This document shows, in pieces, positions 1-10,500 of a DNA stretch of 22,371 nt. Each line of letters begins with the position of its first letter. Position 1 is the stretch's first letter. Position numbers and translations under genes: made by a program. The notes below the pieces were generated by a model that searched no databases, was not told the DNA's origin, and saw only the letters and a program-made list of their open reading frames with translations. The stretch comes from Larix sibirica (Eukaryota > Streptophyta > Pinopsida > Pinales > Pinaceae): contig NWUY0300006145.1 of assembly GCA_004151065.3 (NCBI GenBank), forward strand, positions 27,128-49,498. The letters run 5' to 3'.

Positions 1-1006
1 AATCATATTAAAGCTGAGTCTTGCTTTGGTTTTCTTGTGGAAGTAAACCATGTTGTTGTCCCCCCCTTTTAACCAAAGTTTCCTAGAATTTATTCGCCAC
101 TCTCTTCCTCCTTTCTTGTTGCGTTAAGAATTTTTATGCTCAGCTCTTGCTCTTGCTAGATGAGAGTTGGGGTGATTTCAACTCTTTCCATATTGGCTTG
201 CAATGCTGCAAGATCATTTTGTAGTTGGTTTTTCATTTGAACAGGGCTTTTGTACTCCAGTTTTTCCCAGTTCTTTAGCACATATCGAACATTTATGAGT
301 TTGCTCTCCCAAATGTAACTAGGAGAGCCAAAACATGGATAATTCCAAGCCGATTTTATTAAGATCAGGGCTTTTGCATCTTGTAACCAGGAAGTATTAA
401 ATCAGAATGGGATGGGACCAAGGTTTGCGGGTGGGGATAGAGATAAAGAAATTGGTTTATGGTCTAAGACCACTGACGGCACCGCAAAGGAGGTGGGGAT
501 GAGATTTTTTTGCAGAAAATAGGAGCTAACAAAGAAGCAGTCAAGTGTGGCAGTAATGTGACCCACTCCCACCCGTCTGTTGCTCCACGTGAACTTGCTA
601 TTCTTTAATGGCGGATCCAACAAGTCTAAGTCTGAGATCAGGTCTTCCAAATTTTCCCCGTAGGGATCTCTAACTCTATAGCCACCGCGTTTCTCAGCCT
701 AAGATTTTGTAGTGTTAAAATCACCTGCAAGGAGGATATCCTTCTCTTTAATAATCTCTATCAGAGAGGAGAGATTATTCCAAAAGGTTTGCTTATCCTT
801 ATAATGAGTAGTCCCATAAACATTACAAACATAATAGATATTTGGGTCATCCTTGTTGCAGAATTCATTGAGAATCCAATGCTGACATTCCTTAACAACT
901 TTGATGATATCTTACTTGAGAAGAAAGTCGTGATACCCCCAGATGCTCCTCTGGAGCTAATCGCGTTACCATGGTTGTCTTTCCAAAAGAGATGTGAGAG
1001 CGCCAT
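1..1006 (-). repeat. Duplicate of LINE-A ORF2 segment (likely assembly duplication)
   Basis: This segment repeats 1755-2761 almost base for base. It encodes, on the minus strand, the same endonuclease and linker part of LINE-A ORF2, with the same in-frame stops. I find only three differences (a C/T and a C/G substitution and one single-base indel), all within the first ~110 bases; the remaining ~900 bases look identical. It starts at the window edge and ends exactly at the NN gap. A real second LINE copy would be expected to show differences spread along its length, so I read this as an uncollapsed contig overlap with a low-quality end. A very recent tandem duplication is the alternative. Confidence 0.9.
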
Positions 1007-1008
1007 NN
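1007..1008. other. Assembly gap (2 N)
   Basis: Two N bases join the duplicated segment to the reverse-transcriptase part of LINE-A. Across this point the minus-strand reading jumps from the middle of the RT domain back into the endonuclease, which is not collinear for any LINE. The gap is therefore probably a contig join of unknown true length. Confidence 0.95.
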
Positions 1009-2893
1009 GGGGGAATCCAAGGACTGTCTAATGCAGGCCTTAATCCACCTGACAAATATTTTAGAGAACCAAACTTTGACATAATTTCAAAAAGGAAGAA
1101 GTGATTAACTCTATCAAAAGCATTTTCCATGTCAAGTTTAATCGCCATACCTTGTTGTTTGCGCTCCAGTTTGCGCTCCAGGATGGAATGTATGGCTTCC
1201 TGAACAATAATGATATTATCAAGAATTTTTCGCCCAACAATGAAACCTCCTTGAGAATCTGAGATTAGTTGACCCATAACTTTCTTCATTCTGGTGACCA
1301 GGATTTTATAGGAGGTATTGCAAACCGAAATAGGCCTAAAGCGGTCGACCGATAAATGATTCTTTTCTTTTGGAATCAAGGCAAGTAATGAGGATTTTTT
1401 GGCCTCCCCAATCTTATCCTTTTTCCTCATCCAATTTAGCATTTTCTTCAAGTCTTCCTTGATAATGTCCCACACTGATCTATAAAATTTTATAGTAAAT
1501 CCATTCGGTCCTGGAGCTTTGTCAGCGTGCAAGGACCAAATGGCTTCTTTGATTTCAAACTCCATAATTGGCTTAGACAAATCTCTGTTGTCAATGTCTG
1601 AAATGAGAGACGGAATATCTGAGAGCAGATCTTCCTAGGCTAAGGGGTCAACCTCGTTTTTGTCAAAATAGAGCTCCTGAAAGTGTTGAAAGATGTGAGA
1701 TTTGATTTCCTCCTGATCTAAAATTCTAGATCCATCTTTTTCTCTGAGTTCCTTAATCATATTAAAGCTGAGTCTTGCTTTGGTTTTCTTGTGGAAGTAA
1801 ACCATGTTGTTGTCCCCTCCTTTTAACCAAAGTTTCCTAGAATTTATTGGCCACTCCTCTTCCTCCTTTCTTGTTGCGTTAAGAATTTTTATGCTCAGCT
1901 CTTGCTCTTGCTAGATGAGAGTTGGGGTGATTTCAACTCTTTCCATATTGGCTTGCAATGCTGCAAGATCATTTTGTAGTTGGTTTTTCATTTGAACAGG
2001 GCTTTTGTACTCCAGTTTTTCCCAGTTCTTTAGCACATATCGAACATTTATGAGTTTGCTCTCCCAAATGTAACTAGGAGAGCCAAAACATGGATAATTC
2101 CAAGCCGATTTTATTAAGATCAGGGCTTTTGCATCTTGTAACCAGGAAGTATTAAATCAGAATGGGATGGGACCAAGGTTTGCGGGTGGGGATAGAGATA
2201 AAGAAATTGGTTTATGGTCTAAGACCACTGACGGCACCGCAAAGGAGGTGGGGATGAGATTTTTTTGCAGAAAATAGGAGCTAACAAAGAAGCAGTCAAG
2301 TGTGGCAGTAATGTGACCCACTCCCACCCGTCTGTTGCTCCACGTGAACTTGCTATTCTTTAATGGCGGATCCAACAAGTCTAAGTCTGAGATCAGGTCT
2401 TCCAAATTTTCCCCGTAGGGATCTCTAACTCTATAGCCACCGCGTTTCTCAGCCTAAGATTTTGTAGTGTTAAAATCACCTGCAAGGAGGATATCCTTCT
2501 CTTTAATAATCTCTATCAGAGAGGAGAGATTATTCCAAAAGGTTTGCTTATCCTTATAATGAGTAGTCCCATAAACATTACAAACATAATAGATATTTGG
2601 GTCATCCTTGTTGCAGAATTCATTGAGAATCCAATGCTGACATTCCTTAACAACTTTGATGATATCTTACTTGAGAAGAAAGTCGTGATACCCCCAGATG
2701 CTCCTCTGGAGCTAATCGCGTTACCATGGTTGTCTTTCCAAAAGAGATGTGAGAGCGCCATAACCTCCACATCACTCATTTTTGTCTCTTGGATAAGTAG
2801 GATATCGGTCTTTCAGATTTGACAATTATCTTTCATTGCTTTAACTTTGTTAGGTCCACCCAGACCCCTACAATTCCAAGAGACAAGCTTCAT
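1009..2893 (-). pseudogene. LINE-A ORF2: endonuclease plus partial reverse transcriptase
   Basis: ORF2 of plant L1 elements nicks target DNA and reverse-transcribes the element RNA onto it. The start is the ATG at 2893-2891, followed at once by the endonuclease N-terminal motif VSWNCRGLG; the catalytic Glu is in LLIQETKM, and GASGG and GDFN-type motifs follow. The linker and RT N-terminus are clear (DKAPGPNGF, FRPISVCNTSYKI, LDMENAFDRV). The RT stops at the gap before the RQGCPLSP and xADD blocks. In-frame stops lie at 2815-2813 (TGA), 2456-2454, 1913-1911 and 1637-1635 (all TAG). One frameshift lies in the endonuclease near 2670-2690 and another in the RT near 1065. The start codon shares one base with the ORF1 stop. 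Confidence 0.92.
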
Positions 2894-3781
2894 TACTTCT
2901 TCCCCGATTGTGGGCCTGCTCTAGCCCTACCTTTTGGTTTTCCTAATTTTTTGGAGGATTGGAGCAACTTTGTTTCCTCTATACTTTGTTGTCTTCCTAG
3001 CTCCAGTTCTCTTTTTGCTTCCTGCTCACAGTGGTACCTTTGGTATTTTCTGCCTCTAGGGTTTGGTGGAGGCCCTGGATCGAGATGTTCTTGTGACCCT
3101 TTTGAAGAAGATTCAGGAGAGACAGAGAAGGAGGAGACCTTGCTTTGTTTAACCATTTCATCCCATGATCTTCCAGGAGGTGGGGAACCCTCCTGCACTG
3201 GATCAACTCTTTCTGCTATGTATGAGGGGGAGATGATACTGGTGATTAAGGAGTCATTATGCTCTAGTCCCGCTTCAACTAGGGGTATTTTAGATTCAGT
3301 GATCTCACCTTCTTCAACATTCAGGGCTATGAACTGGTTGCTTGTTGGGATTGTCTTTTCGAGTTGGGGTTGCTGTATTTCTTTCACGTGTCGCTGTTTT
3401 TTTGGATCAAGGTTTTGAGCATACATTTTCTTTCCTTTTTTCACCTGTTTCGACTCTTCTTCTTGTATTTTCTCCAGAGTTTCTTTTGTTTTTTTGGGAA
3501 GTTTTTAACAAAATGGCCTTATTCGTGGCACTTTTTATATTTGAAGGGAAATTGTTCATATTCAACTTTCTAAGCATATTCCCATCCATCCATGCACAGG
3601 CTTACTATCTCTGGTAGACCCTTCTCCAGATCAACCTCCACACAAATTCTTGTGCAGGAGAATAGAGGGCCTTTTAGTTAAGCTTTGTCAAGGTATTTCC
3701 CAAAAGAGTTCCCTATTTCCTGAAGGAATTCATCATTCCAGCGATGCAAGGGAAGATGAGGAAGGCAGACCCAAACAGAAT
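2893..3781 (-). pseudogene. LINE-A ORF1: DUF4283/zinc-knuckle gag-like protein, 5' truncated
   Basis: ORF1 proteins of plant L1 LINEs bind the element RNA. The reading begins inside a DUF4283 domain (VWVCLPHLPLHRWND, then EIGNSFGKYLD, then RICVEVDLEKGLPEI), passes a Lys-Val-Glu-Tyr-Glu motif and reaches a damaged CCHC knuckle in which the first Cys has become Tyr and the last Phe. Three stops interrupt it: after YLDKA, after GWEYA and inside the knuckle. A frameshift falls in an A-rich run near 3490. The last ~183 residues (3444-2893) are open, hydrophilic and Lys/Glu-rich, as usual for this tail. The TAA stop (2895-2893) overlaps the ORF2 ATG. Nothing of the N-terminal part remains. Confidence 0.85.
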
Positions 3782-3925
3782 TAAATGACATAATATATAT
3801 TTATTAAAAGTTTAATATTTTATTTGTTGAAATTAATTTGCTTAAAATGATGATGATAATGATGGTTATTAATGTTTAGATTGAGATTAATTTTAGTTTA
3901 TTGTCCATATTTAAAAGGTAAGAAA
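3782..3925. other. AT-rich spacer, possible LINE-C 3' UTR
   Basis: This AT-rich stretch lies between the LINE-A truncation point and the stop codon of LINE-C on the same strand. It could be what remains of the LINE-C 3' untranslated region. I see no poly(A) tail, coding sequence or target duplication in it. Confidence 0.4.
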
Positions 3926-4021
3926 TTACGTGGTTTTCTTTAAAATTTTAATTTTTTGGTCTAAAATATTTAAACAAAGCATTCCTAGATCACTAGAATT
4001 GTGATGAGTTAAAAGGTTTGG

Positions 4022-4034
4022 AAGGCCAATGTTG
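4022..4034. repeat. SINE target-site duplication, copy 1
   Basis: AAGGCCAATGTTG matches 4250-4262 (AAGGCCAATATTG) with one transition and directly flanks the SINE A-rich tail. Confidence 0.85.
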
Positions 4035-4249
4035 TTTTTTTCATTTTACTAGGGGAATCAACAACTAGGGTGGAGCTCGTACTCGCATGGCCTGGAGTTG
4101 ATTTCCATCTGCTACCACTATACCCCTAGGTGCACCCACACAACCCCTGGCATGTGGCATGGGCTAACCGAGGTTTCAACCCATGATGTCGCAAGGAATT
4201 CCTTATCAATACACTTTATCGCCACTTGGTCTACACCCCTAAGGGTTGT
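4035..4249 (-). mobile_element. tRNA-derived SINE inserted in LINE-C
   Basis: This is a 215-bp insertion. On the minus strand, near its 5' end, it has an A-box-like sequence (TAGACCAAGTGG, 4233-4222, one mismatch to TRGYNNARNNGG). About 50 bases further on is a B-box-like sequence (GGTTGAAACC, 4181-4172, two mismatches to GGTTCGAACC). It ends in an A-rich tail (plus-strand T run at 4035-4041). It is flanked by a 13-bp target duplication with one mismatch, 4022-4034 and 4250-4262. The surrounding LINE-C reading frame continues on both sides and repeats the duplicated residues. The element would depend on a LINE for transposition. I cannot assign it to a named SINE family. Confidence 0.85.
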
Positions 4250-4262
4250 AAGGCCAATATTG
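4250..4262. repeat. SINE target-site duplication, copy 2
   Basis: AAGGCCAATATTG flanks the 5' (tRNA-like) end of the SINE. On the minus strand it encodes part of the LINE-C reading NIGL, which reappears past the SINE. Confidence 0.85.
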
Positions 4263-5043
4263 TAACAAATATTTTGAAATTGTGCTATAATGTGGGTGTA
4301 AGTAGGACATTCTAAAAGAAAGTGATTTTTGTCCTTCTTTCACCCTACAAAATTTTAGGTATTTTCCTCGTATTGTCCAATGCCTTGTTTCGCTATGGAG
4401 CTTGTGAGAGTTTGTTCTTATTTTAGCAATGTTGATTTTCTTCTTTACATTAATTAAAACAAAGAGATACTTTTGATCTTTAAATTAGCGTTGATCCCTT
4501 CCTTATAGTATCTTAATTTTCTCTTATCCTCTAATTCTCTACCACGCCACAACTTCTCCTTAAATTTAGATGTAATAATACTTTTAATATTATATTGGTA
4601 TTATGCAAAGTGACCTCTTCCTCGACTTCCCAATGGTTTAGCCAAGACTTGGAATCTTTATGACAACCTTGCTTAAGTCACAAATGGTTTTGACTAGAGT
4701 ATAAAGTAATCTTAGGAAGTCTCTTGTCTCCCATGTTGTTTATCTTGTTCTTGTACATTAGGTACCTAGTCATAGCCATGCTCTCAATTGGAGAGAGACT
4801 TGCTTTTATGAAGAAGATATGATAGGGTGTATTATCGTTAATTTTTATATTATAACTTATAAAACACTTTTGGATTTGGTCTATCATTCTCCACTATTCT
4901 TTAGAGATGTTGCGGTGTCACGCTTCACAACCATATAAGATAACAAAAGTAACTAGAATCTCAAAAAATAGTTCCTTCTTATCTCAAACTAAAAAATCCA
5001 TTAATTTATAAGGGTTTTCAAATCCGTAAATATCATTTTAATC

Positions 5044-5121
5044 ATTATAAAAAAATGATTGATCTTTACATTTAAATTAAAAACTCAATTTAAATTGAAA
5101 GAGCAATCATTTTTTTATAAT
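5044..5121. repeat. 35-bp inverted repeat with 8-nt loop (hairpin)
   Basis: Arms 5044-5078 and 5087-5121 are reverse complements at 32 of 35 positions, with 5079-5086 as the loop. The inner arm plus loop contains the sequence that serves as the LINE-B target duplication, and that sequence occurs again at 5131-5148. It is either a small fold-back element that predates LINE-B or an inverted copy of flanking DNA made at the LINE-B 5' junction. Confidence 0.85.
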
Positions 5122-5133
5122 CATTTATAATTT

Positions 5134-5148
5134 AAATTAAAAACTCAA
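5134..5148. repeat. LINE-B target-site duplication, 5' copy
   Basis: AAATTAAAAACTCAA is identical to 11929-11943 after the LINE-B 3' end. A longer, 18-bp match to the 3' copy lies at 5074-5091, inside the hairpin, so the true 5' target copy could be that one instead. Confidence 0.75.
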
Positions 5149-5354
5149 AAGCATACATCAAAATTATCTATGCTCTTTCTTTCATTATATTGATTGATGG
5201 TAAGACTTTATGTTTCCTTGTAGCCTTGTGAAAGATCAAAGGAATGGCGTTAGGGTTTCCATGAAGTTTGTATTTATGGTCTGTCCAGGGGGCTCTTGGA
5301 TAGTCTCTATCTGTACTGACAGTGATTTTTTGTCCTGTGGTTTTTTTCAATGCT

Positions 5355-7570
5355 ATGGAGGAGGAGCTTTTGGATTTTTCGACGAAGGAGGTGGAACCCT
5401 CATGCTCCATTTTTCAGATGGATTCGGAAATGCGGATTCGTGTTCGGGATATGAAGACGTTGGTTTCTAGCGGGGGGAATCATTTCTACTCTTTCTCAGC
5501 TGATGGCCTCTGTTTTGTCAACTGCCATAACTCTCAGGTGAATGATGGGGTGGGTCTTGGTGTCAAGCAAGATTTGTCTTGTTGTGTGACTTCCCCTTAA
5601 GTTGTGGGTGATAGACATCGACATTTTGGGCAGCCGGTTGTGCCACCATGTGACCTATTCCCCTCTACTTCGGAACCAAGGTTTAAGGTGGGGTTTTCTG
5701 TTGACGATATTTTGGATTTTTCGAAGCCCTCGAGTTTTACGAAGACGGTGCCCCTAGCTCCAATGAAGTCTTGTGTTAAGGAGGGACTAATTCATGCAAA
5801 TCAGATGGGGCCTAATGGTTCACAAGGTCTCTAGATTCATTCACGTTCCAGGAAGTTGCTTATTGGTGCTCATTCCAAAGTTCGTTGCGGTTGTAAAACC
5901 CTGAAAGTGCATTTAGACCCGATTCATATGGTTGTGGGGAAGGATGTAAACCTCGCTGGGGATGGAAGTATGATCAAGAGATCCTTATTGGTCATCTAGG
6001 ATATGTCTCGATGTCTAGGGAGGAAATTACTTCATGTATTAATTTGCAATGTAAACCCCTGGTGGGGTACCCTCCAAAGGTTTGCTTGTTAGTCAATGAT
6101 TGGCATTACTTCCATTTCCATGCTGAGGAGCACTTGGAGCGGGTTCTGAGAAAACCTTGGGTGATCAATAGTGGCTCTCTGGTTCTTGATCGTTGGCATA
6201 CTACTTTTAACCCACTAAAAGAAAAAGTTCATAAACAACACCTCTGGATCTTATTATTAGGTTTCATGTTACAACTGTGAACTCACCCCATTCTGGAAAT
6301 GATTCCTAATGTGGTGGGTCACTTTATCTTCATGGAAGACTCAATGCTTTAGGGCTTTGATAAGTGGGTCGCTTCCATTCTTGTGGAACTGGATATCTAT
6401 GACGTTCTCCCATCGGGTTTACTCATTAAATGGGGAGATTTATAGTTCCATTAGCGACTAGATTATCTTAAGATACTTTTTTGTTGTTTTGCTTGTCGAA
6501 AGACTGGACATATGAAGGAATCTTGTCGTAGTATACTTAGGGTTTCAAGGATGGTTCTTTCATTGTCGAATGCGTCTTCATATGAGGATTATATTGAAAA
6601 GGATTCTCGGGGGCCTTTTCCTAATCAAACAACTCCTTCCAAGGTTGTGTTCTCTCCGGCTGTTTCATTGGAGACCTCAGGAATTATGGGTAAGTTAAAA
6701 TCTCTTTACCCTAATTTATATTTTTTGTTGTCGATTGAAGAATTGAATGCTATTAGTGTAAAGAGTCGGGTTCCTTGGATGAACCTTTGAGATCCTTGGT
6801 TGGTAGTGCAGATTGGTCGGTAGTGTATATTGTTCTCCATCTTCAGGTTTCCCTCCTCCTACAATTAAGCCCTCTTTAATGGTGGATAAGACCAAACTTG
6901 TGTTTGATGCAAATGGTTGTAAGGACGATTCTTTGGCTCTATCATATTTGGTGGGTAATAAGGATGATCCTTTGGCCTCGGGTATTTCTATGGAGGGTGG
7001 TACATAGTCGATTGATTGGGTTGTTGTTGGGTCCATTCCTCTTCTCTCCTTGGGTAAGGTTCCTTTTCCAAGTTTGTTGAGGTATTTTTCCCCTTTGGAG
7101 ACCGTGGCTTCCTAGCCTCATGAGATTGTATCATGTATGCATGTTCCTGAGAAGATTCTCTTAGTGGAATTTGAACAACTTTCTCCGGTCCCTTTAGATT
7201 ATGTTTATGTTTTGGACTCACCTACTAGGGATTTAATACCCAACCAGGGTGTTTTAAAGACTTTGGGCTCATCTCTCCATCAGGGGTCTGCTCAGACTCC
7301 CCTTACAATGTTCTCTGATAAGCCTTCTGGGGATGAGGTTGTTACTTTTTCCTCCATTAGGTGTGCTAATGTCACTATTCGCTGGAAAATAATATGAAGA
7401 CCTTGGCTAAGGAAGGTGGGTTAAAGTTGAGGAACTTAGGGTCTCTTGACAGTGCCTACATCCCACTTTCTACCAGATTGGTTGTTTCTCCACAATTGTT
7501 TGTTTGATATTTTTCAAATGATGTATTTGGGGATCTTAGAGCAAATCATCCTCGTGTGTTTGGTGAATAA
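5355..7570 (+). pseudogene. LINE-B ORF1: DUF4283/CCHC gag-like protein
   Basis: I chose the ATG at 5355 (MEEELLDF) because an acidic start is usual for this protein and the coding-like reading begins there. A ~200-residue, low-complexity N-terminal region is followed by a DUF4283 domain (~5970-6480: HYFHFHAEEHLERVLRKPW, SGSLVLDRWHTTFNP, SILVELDIYDVLPSG). Next comes an intact CCHC knuckle (CFACRKTGHMKESC, 6485-6526), the probable RNA-binding site. A long Ser/Pro-rich tail ends at the TAA 7568-7570. The frame changes near 5950-6000, 6790-6813 and 7375; stops interrupt it at 5598, 5832 and several places near 6278-6450. Some of these stops replace residues the family needs, such as the Trp after LQL. 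The TAA overlaps the ORF2 ATG by one base. Confidence 0.85.
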
Positions 7571-10500
7571 TGCTCTTGTGCTCCTTCAATGTCATAGGTT
7601 TGGGGAGTGGACCAAATGCAATGCCCTCAGAAGACTATTCAATACCACTAAATTTTACATGGTCTTGGTTTAAGAAACCATGTGTGAGAGGTCAAAGGCT
7701 TGTGAGTATTTTTTGAAGTTATTCTTGGGCTAGGAATGTTGTGCCCTAGACTTTGTTGGTCTGTTAGGTGGATTATTAGCTATTTGGAATCCCTTCTTAG
7801 CTGATTTTAAGGCCTTATCCTCCCATGTTGGCATCATTCTAGATGGGAAGATTGGGGGGGTAGATCGTCCTATCAAAATTGTAAACTGTTATGCCCCCTA
7901 TGTGTGAAGGGAAGCTTTCTAGAATAGTGTGGAGGCCCATGGGATTCATAGGGAAGACCTCTTAATTTTTGCGAGGGATTTAAACTTTTCATTTTCAGCT
8001 AGTGAATTCTAAGGAGCTTCCCTAGATTGGATCCTTTATCAGAATTTTTTTTGTGAGTTGTTTGGAAGGTCAAAGCTCATTGATGTTCTTCCTTATCCCT
8101 TGGGTCCAACATGGCGGAATGGTAGAGAAGGAATAGCTGGTGTCTCTAAAATATTGGATAGATTCTTTCTTTCTGAATCACTTTCTGAGGTTGTTTGCAG
8201 ATATAGATCATGGGTTCTTAATTCAGGGATTTCTGATCATCTCCCCATTTTCCTTTAGTTGGACTTGGACAACAATGTGCAAATTTTTCCCTTTAAATTT
8301 AATGATTCTTGGATGGAGGATCCCAATTGTATTTTGTTGGTGAGGACCTTTTGGTCTTCTTTTCTTGCTAACAAAGACCTCTCTATTATGGATTATCTGG
8401 TCAACAAGCTGAAAGATTTAAAAAAGAAGGTTGTTCAGTGGGAAAAATGTAGGAAATGGGAACTCCTCCAAGACCTACTTTTGTGTGAAGAGAGTTTGGA
8501 CTCCATCTATTCTCATAATCCTGCTGGTATTTTTTCCAAAGAAAATAAGATTCATGTAACTGAGCTGGAATCCAGGAAAGCATCTTGCCTTACAATCCAG
8601 GAGGAGACCTGGAGACTCAAAAGTAGGGCCAGATGGATCAAACAAGGCGATAATAACACCAATTTGTTTCAAAATTATGCCAATCAGAGGAGAATTCACA
8701 ATGACATTTGGGACCTTAAGGACAAAGATGACAGAGTGATCTTAGGTCAAATGGATTTGGAGAGGGAAGCGATGTCTCATTTCTCTTCTATTTTTAAAGA
8801 TCCAAAAAATACTGATGGTTCTGCCCAACTGAAAGTGATTCAACATTACCCTAGGTATTTTTCAAAAGAGGAGGGTATGCAGGTGGGTTGTGTTGTCACC
8901 TTGGAAGAGGTTGAATATTTTATTAATAATTTTTCCAGATCAAAGAGCCCGAGCCCTAATGGATGGTCTGTCGAAATTTTCTCTTCCTTCTTTGATATGA
9001 TGGGAGAATATATTGTGCAGGTGGTGGAAGAGTCGAGGGTCAAGGGAGTGGCTACTAGCTCCTTAAATGTTACTTTCCTAACCCTTATCGCAAAAAATTC
9101 CAAGCCTGAGTCCTTTGATGAGTTCAGACCAATTTCCCTCTGTAATTTGGTGTGTAAAATTATTTCCAAGGTGATATCCAATCGTATTAAACCAAAGTTG
9201 GTTGATTGCTTGTCTCAGGAGCAAATCGGTTTTCTCAATAAAAGACAAATTCTAGATGCCATCAAGGTCACCCAAGAATTCTCACACTCTATTAAGATTA
9301 AACATCTAGAAGCGTTGATTCTCAAAATGGATCTCATCAAAGCATTTCATAGAGTGGATTGGGGTTATATTAGACTAGTTCTTCTCCAAATTGGGCTTCC
9401 CCTCCAAGTGACTGACTAGATTATGTCTTGTGTGTCTTCTACAATTTTTTCAAAGCTTATCAATGGAAATCCTACTCCTTTCTTCAAAAGTATTGGGGGT
9501 CTTCGTTAGGGCTGTCCTCTCTCACCACTTATGTTTTTACTTGTTGTGGAGGGTCTCAGTAGGCTCATTGGGAAAGCTAAATCAGTGAAAAGATTGTTGG
9601 GGGTGAAAGTGACCTCTTCTTTGGACATTACTCGTTTATTATTTGTGGATGATGCTTTGTTATTTGGGATTGGTTCTATTTCATATTGGTACATTTATTT
9701 TGAAATTATTAAACTTTTATGTAATTCCTCAGGGATGGAGGTTAGTATCCAAAAATCTTTTTTCATTCAACATGTAGCAGATAACATGATTTTGGCACAA
9801 ATACTTCAGTGGTTCCCTTTCAAAACTGAGTTTTTATCTGTTGGTTTCAAATATTTGGGCTTCCTTTTAAAGCCTAATAATTATGTTGGAGTTGATTGGA
9901 TGTGGCTTCTCTAAAAGTTAGAAAAAATATTTGAATGTTGGAGTTACAAATGGCTCTCCTTAGGGGGCAGACTCATTCTGGTGAAATCGGTCTTAGAAAG
10001 CATTCCAGTTTATTGGTTTGTCTTGGTAAAAAATCATGTTGTGATCCTACACGCTTTGAGAAGGAAAATGATGCAATTTTTATGGGCATGAAATGTGAGC
10101 AGAGCAAAGTTTCATTTATCCAACTGGGAAAGAGATTCGGTGCCTAAAGACTTAGGTGGCTAGGGAATTAAAAATATTCTTTGGTTAAGTGATGCTTTGA
10201 GTTAGAAAAATGTCTTTGGTGCGGACTGTTTGGAGTGGGTATATGGAAGGACCTATTACATGCAAAATATTTTAAAAATATGTCGGTGCTTCAGTGGATT
10301 GGGAACCCATAAAGAGTTGTTATCAATGCTTCTTCGTTCTAGAATGGTTTTATGAAAGTTTACTCTTGGATGGGATCAAGGCTTGCATGGAGTATAGGGT
10401 ATGGTAGCCTTGTGCTTTTGGGTATTGACCCTTTCGTTGGTGGGGGAATCTTTCTATCAGCTGTCTACTCAAATTATTTAGGAGCTGAATTCTATAGGTC

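Larger units (their letters stand above)
1009..3781 (-). mobile_element. LINE-A: L1-clade non-LTR retrotransposon, truncated at both ends
   Basis: Read on the minus strand, this holds the end of ORF1 (DUF4283 core, degraded zinc knuckle, charged tail) followed by ORF2 (AP-type endonuclease and the first part of the reverse transcriptase). The 5' side stops abruptly at about 3781, within the DUF4283 domain, against AT-rich DNA, consistent with 5' truncation. The 3' side is cut by the NN gap before the RT catalytic box, so no poly(A) tail or target-site duplication can be seen. ORF2 is fairly well preserved with few disruptions, suggesting a younger insertion than the LINE-C remnant next to it. 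Confidence 0.9.
3926..5030 (-). pseudogene. LINE-C: C-terminal ORF2 remnant of a further LINE
   Basis: On the minus strand, broken frames give a recognisable LINE ORF2 C-terminus: EILVTFVILYGCEA, then QIQKCFISYNIKI, then SPIESMAMTRYLMYKNK and MGDKRLPKI, then a Trp-containing helix (KSWLNHWEVEEE), and finally a His/Cys segment with NHFLLECPTYTH. I recognise this from LINE ORF2 tails of plants by memory; the exact clade is uncertain. The frame runs on to QNICYNIGL, is interrupted by the SINE, and resumes beyond it as NIGLPNLLTHH before a TAA at 3928-3926. Several stops and at least one frameshift are present. The endonuclease and RT core are absent, so it is 5' truncated or has been overwritten near 5030. 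Confidence 0.75.

Noticed and set aside
2819-3418. Plus-strand open frame of 199 codons, Ser/Cys/Phe-rich
   Set aside because: It is the reverse complement of LINE-A ORF1, whose minus-strand reading has the family motifs.
3342-3617. Hydrophobic plus-strand frames that look like membrane proteins
   Set aside because: They are antisense to the Lys/Glu-rich part of LINE-A ORF1; antisense of AAG/GAA codons gives Phe and Leu, which mimics membrane segments.
4022-4262. DNA transposon (MITE) instead of SINE
   Set aside because: No convincing terminal inverted repeat; tRNA-like boxes, an A-rich tail and a 13-bp duplication fit a SINE better.
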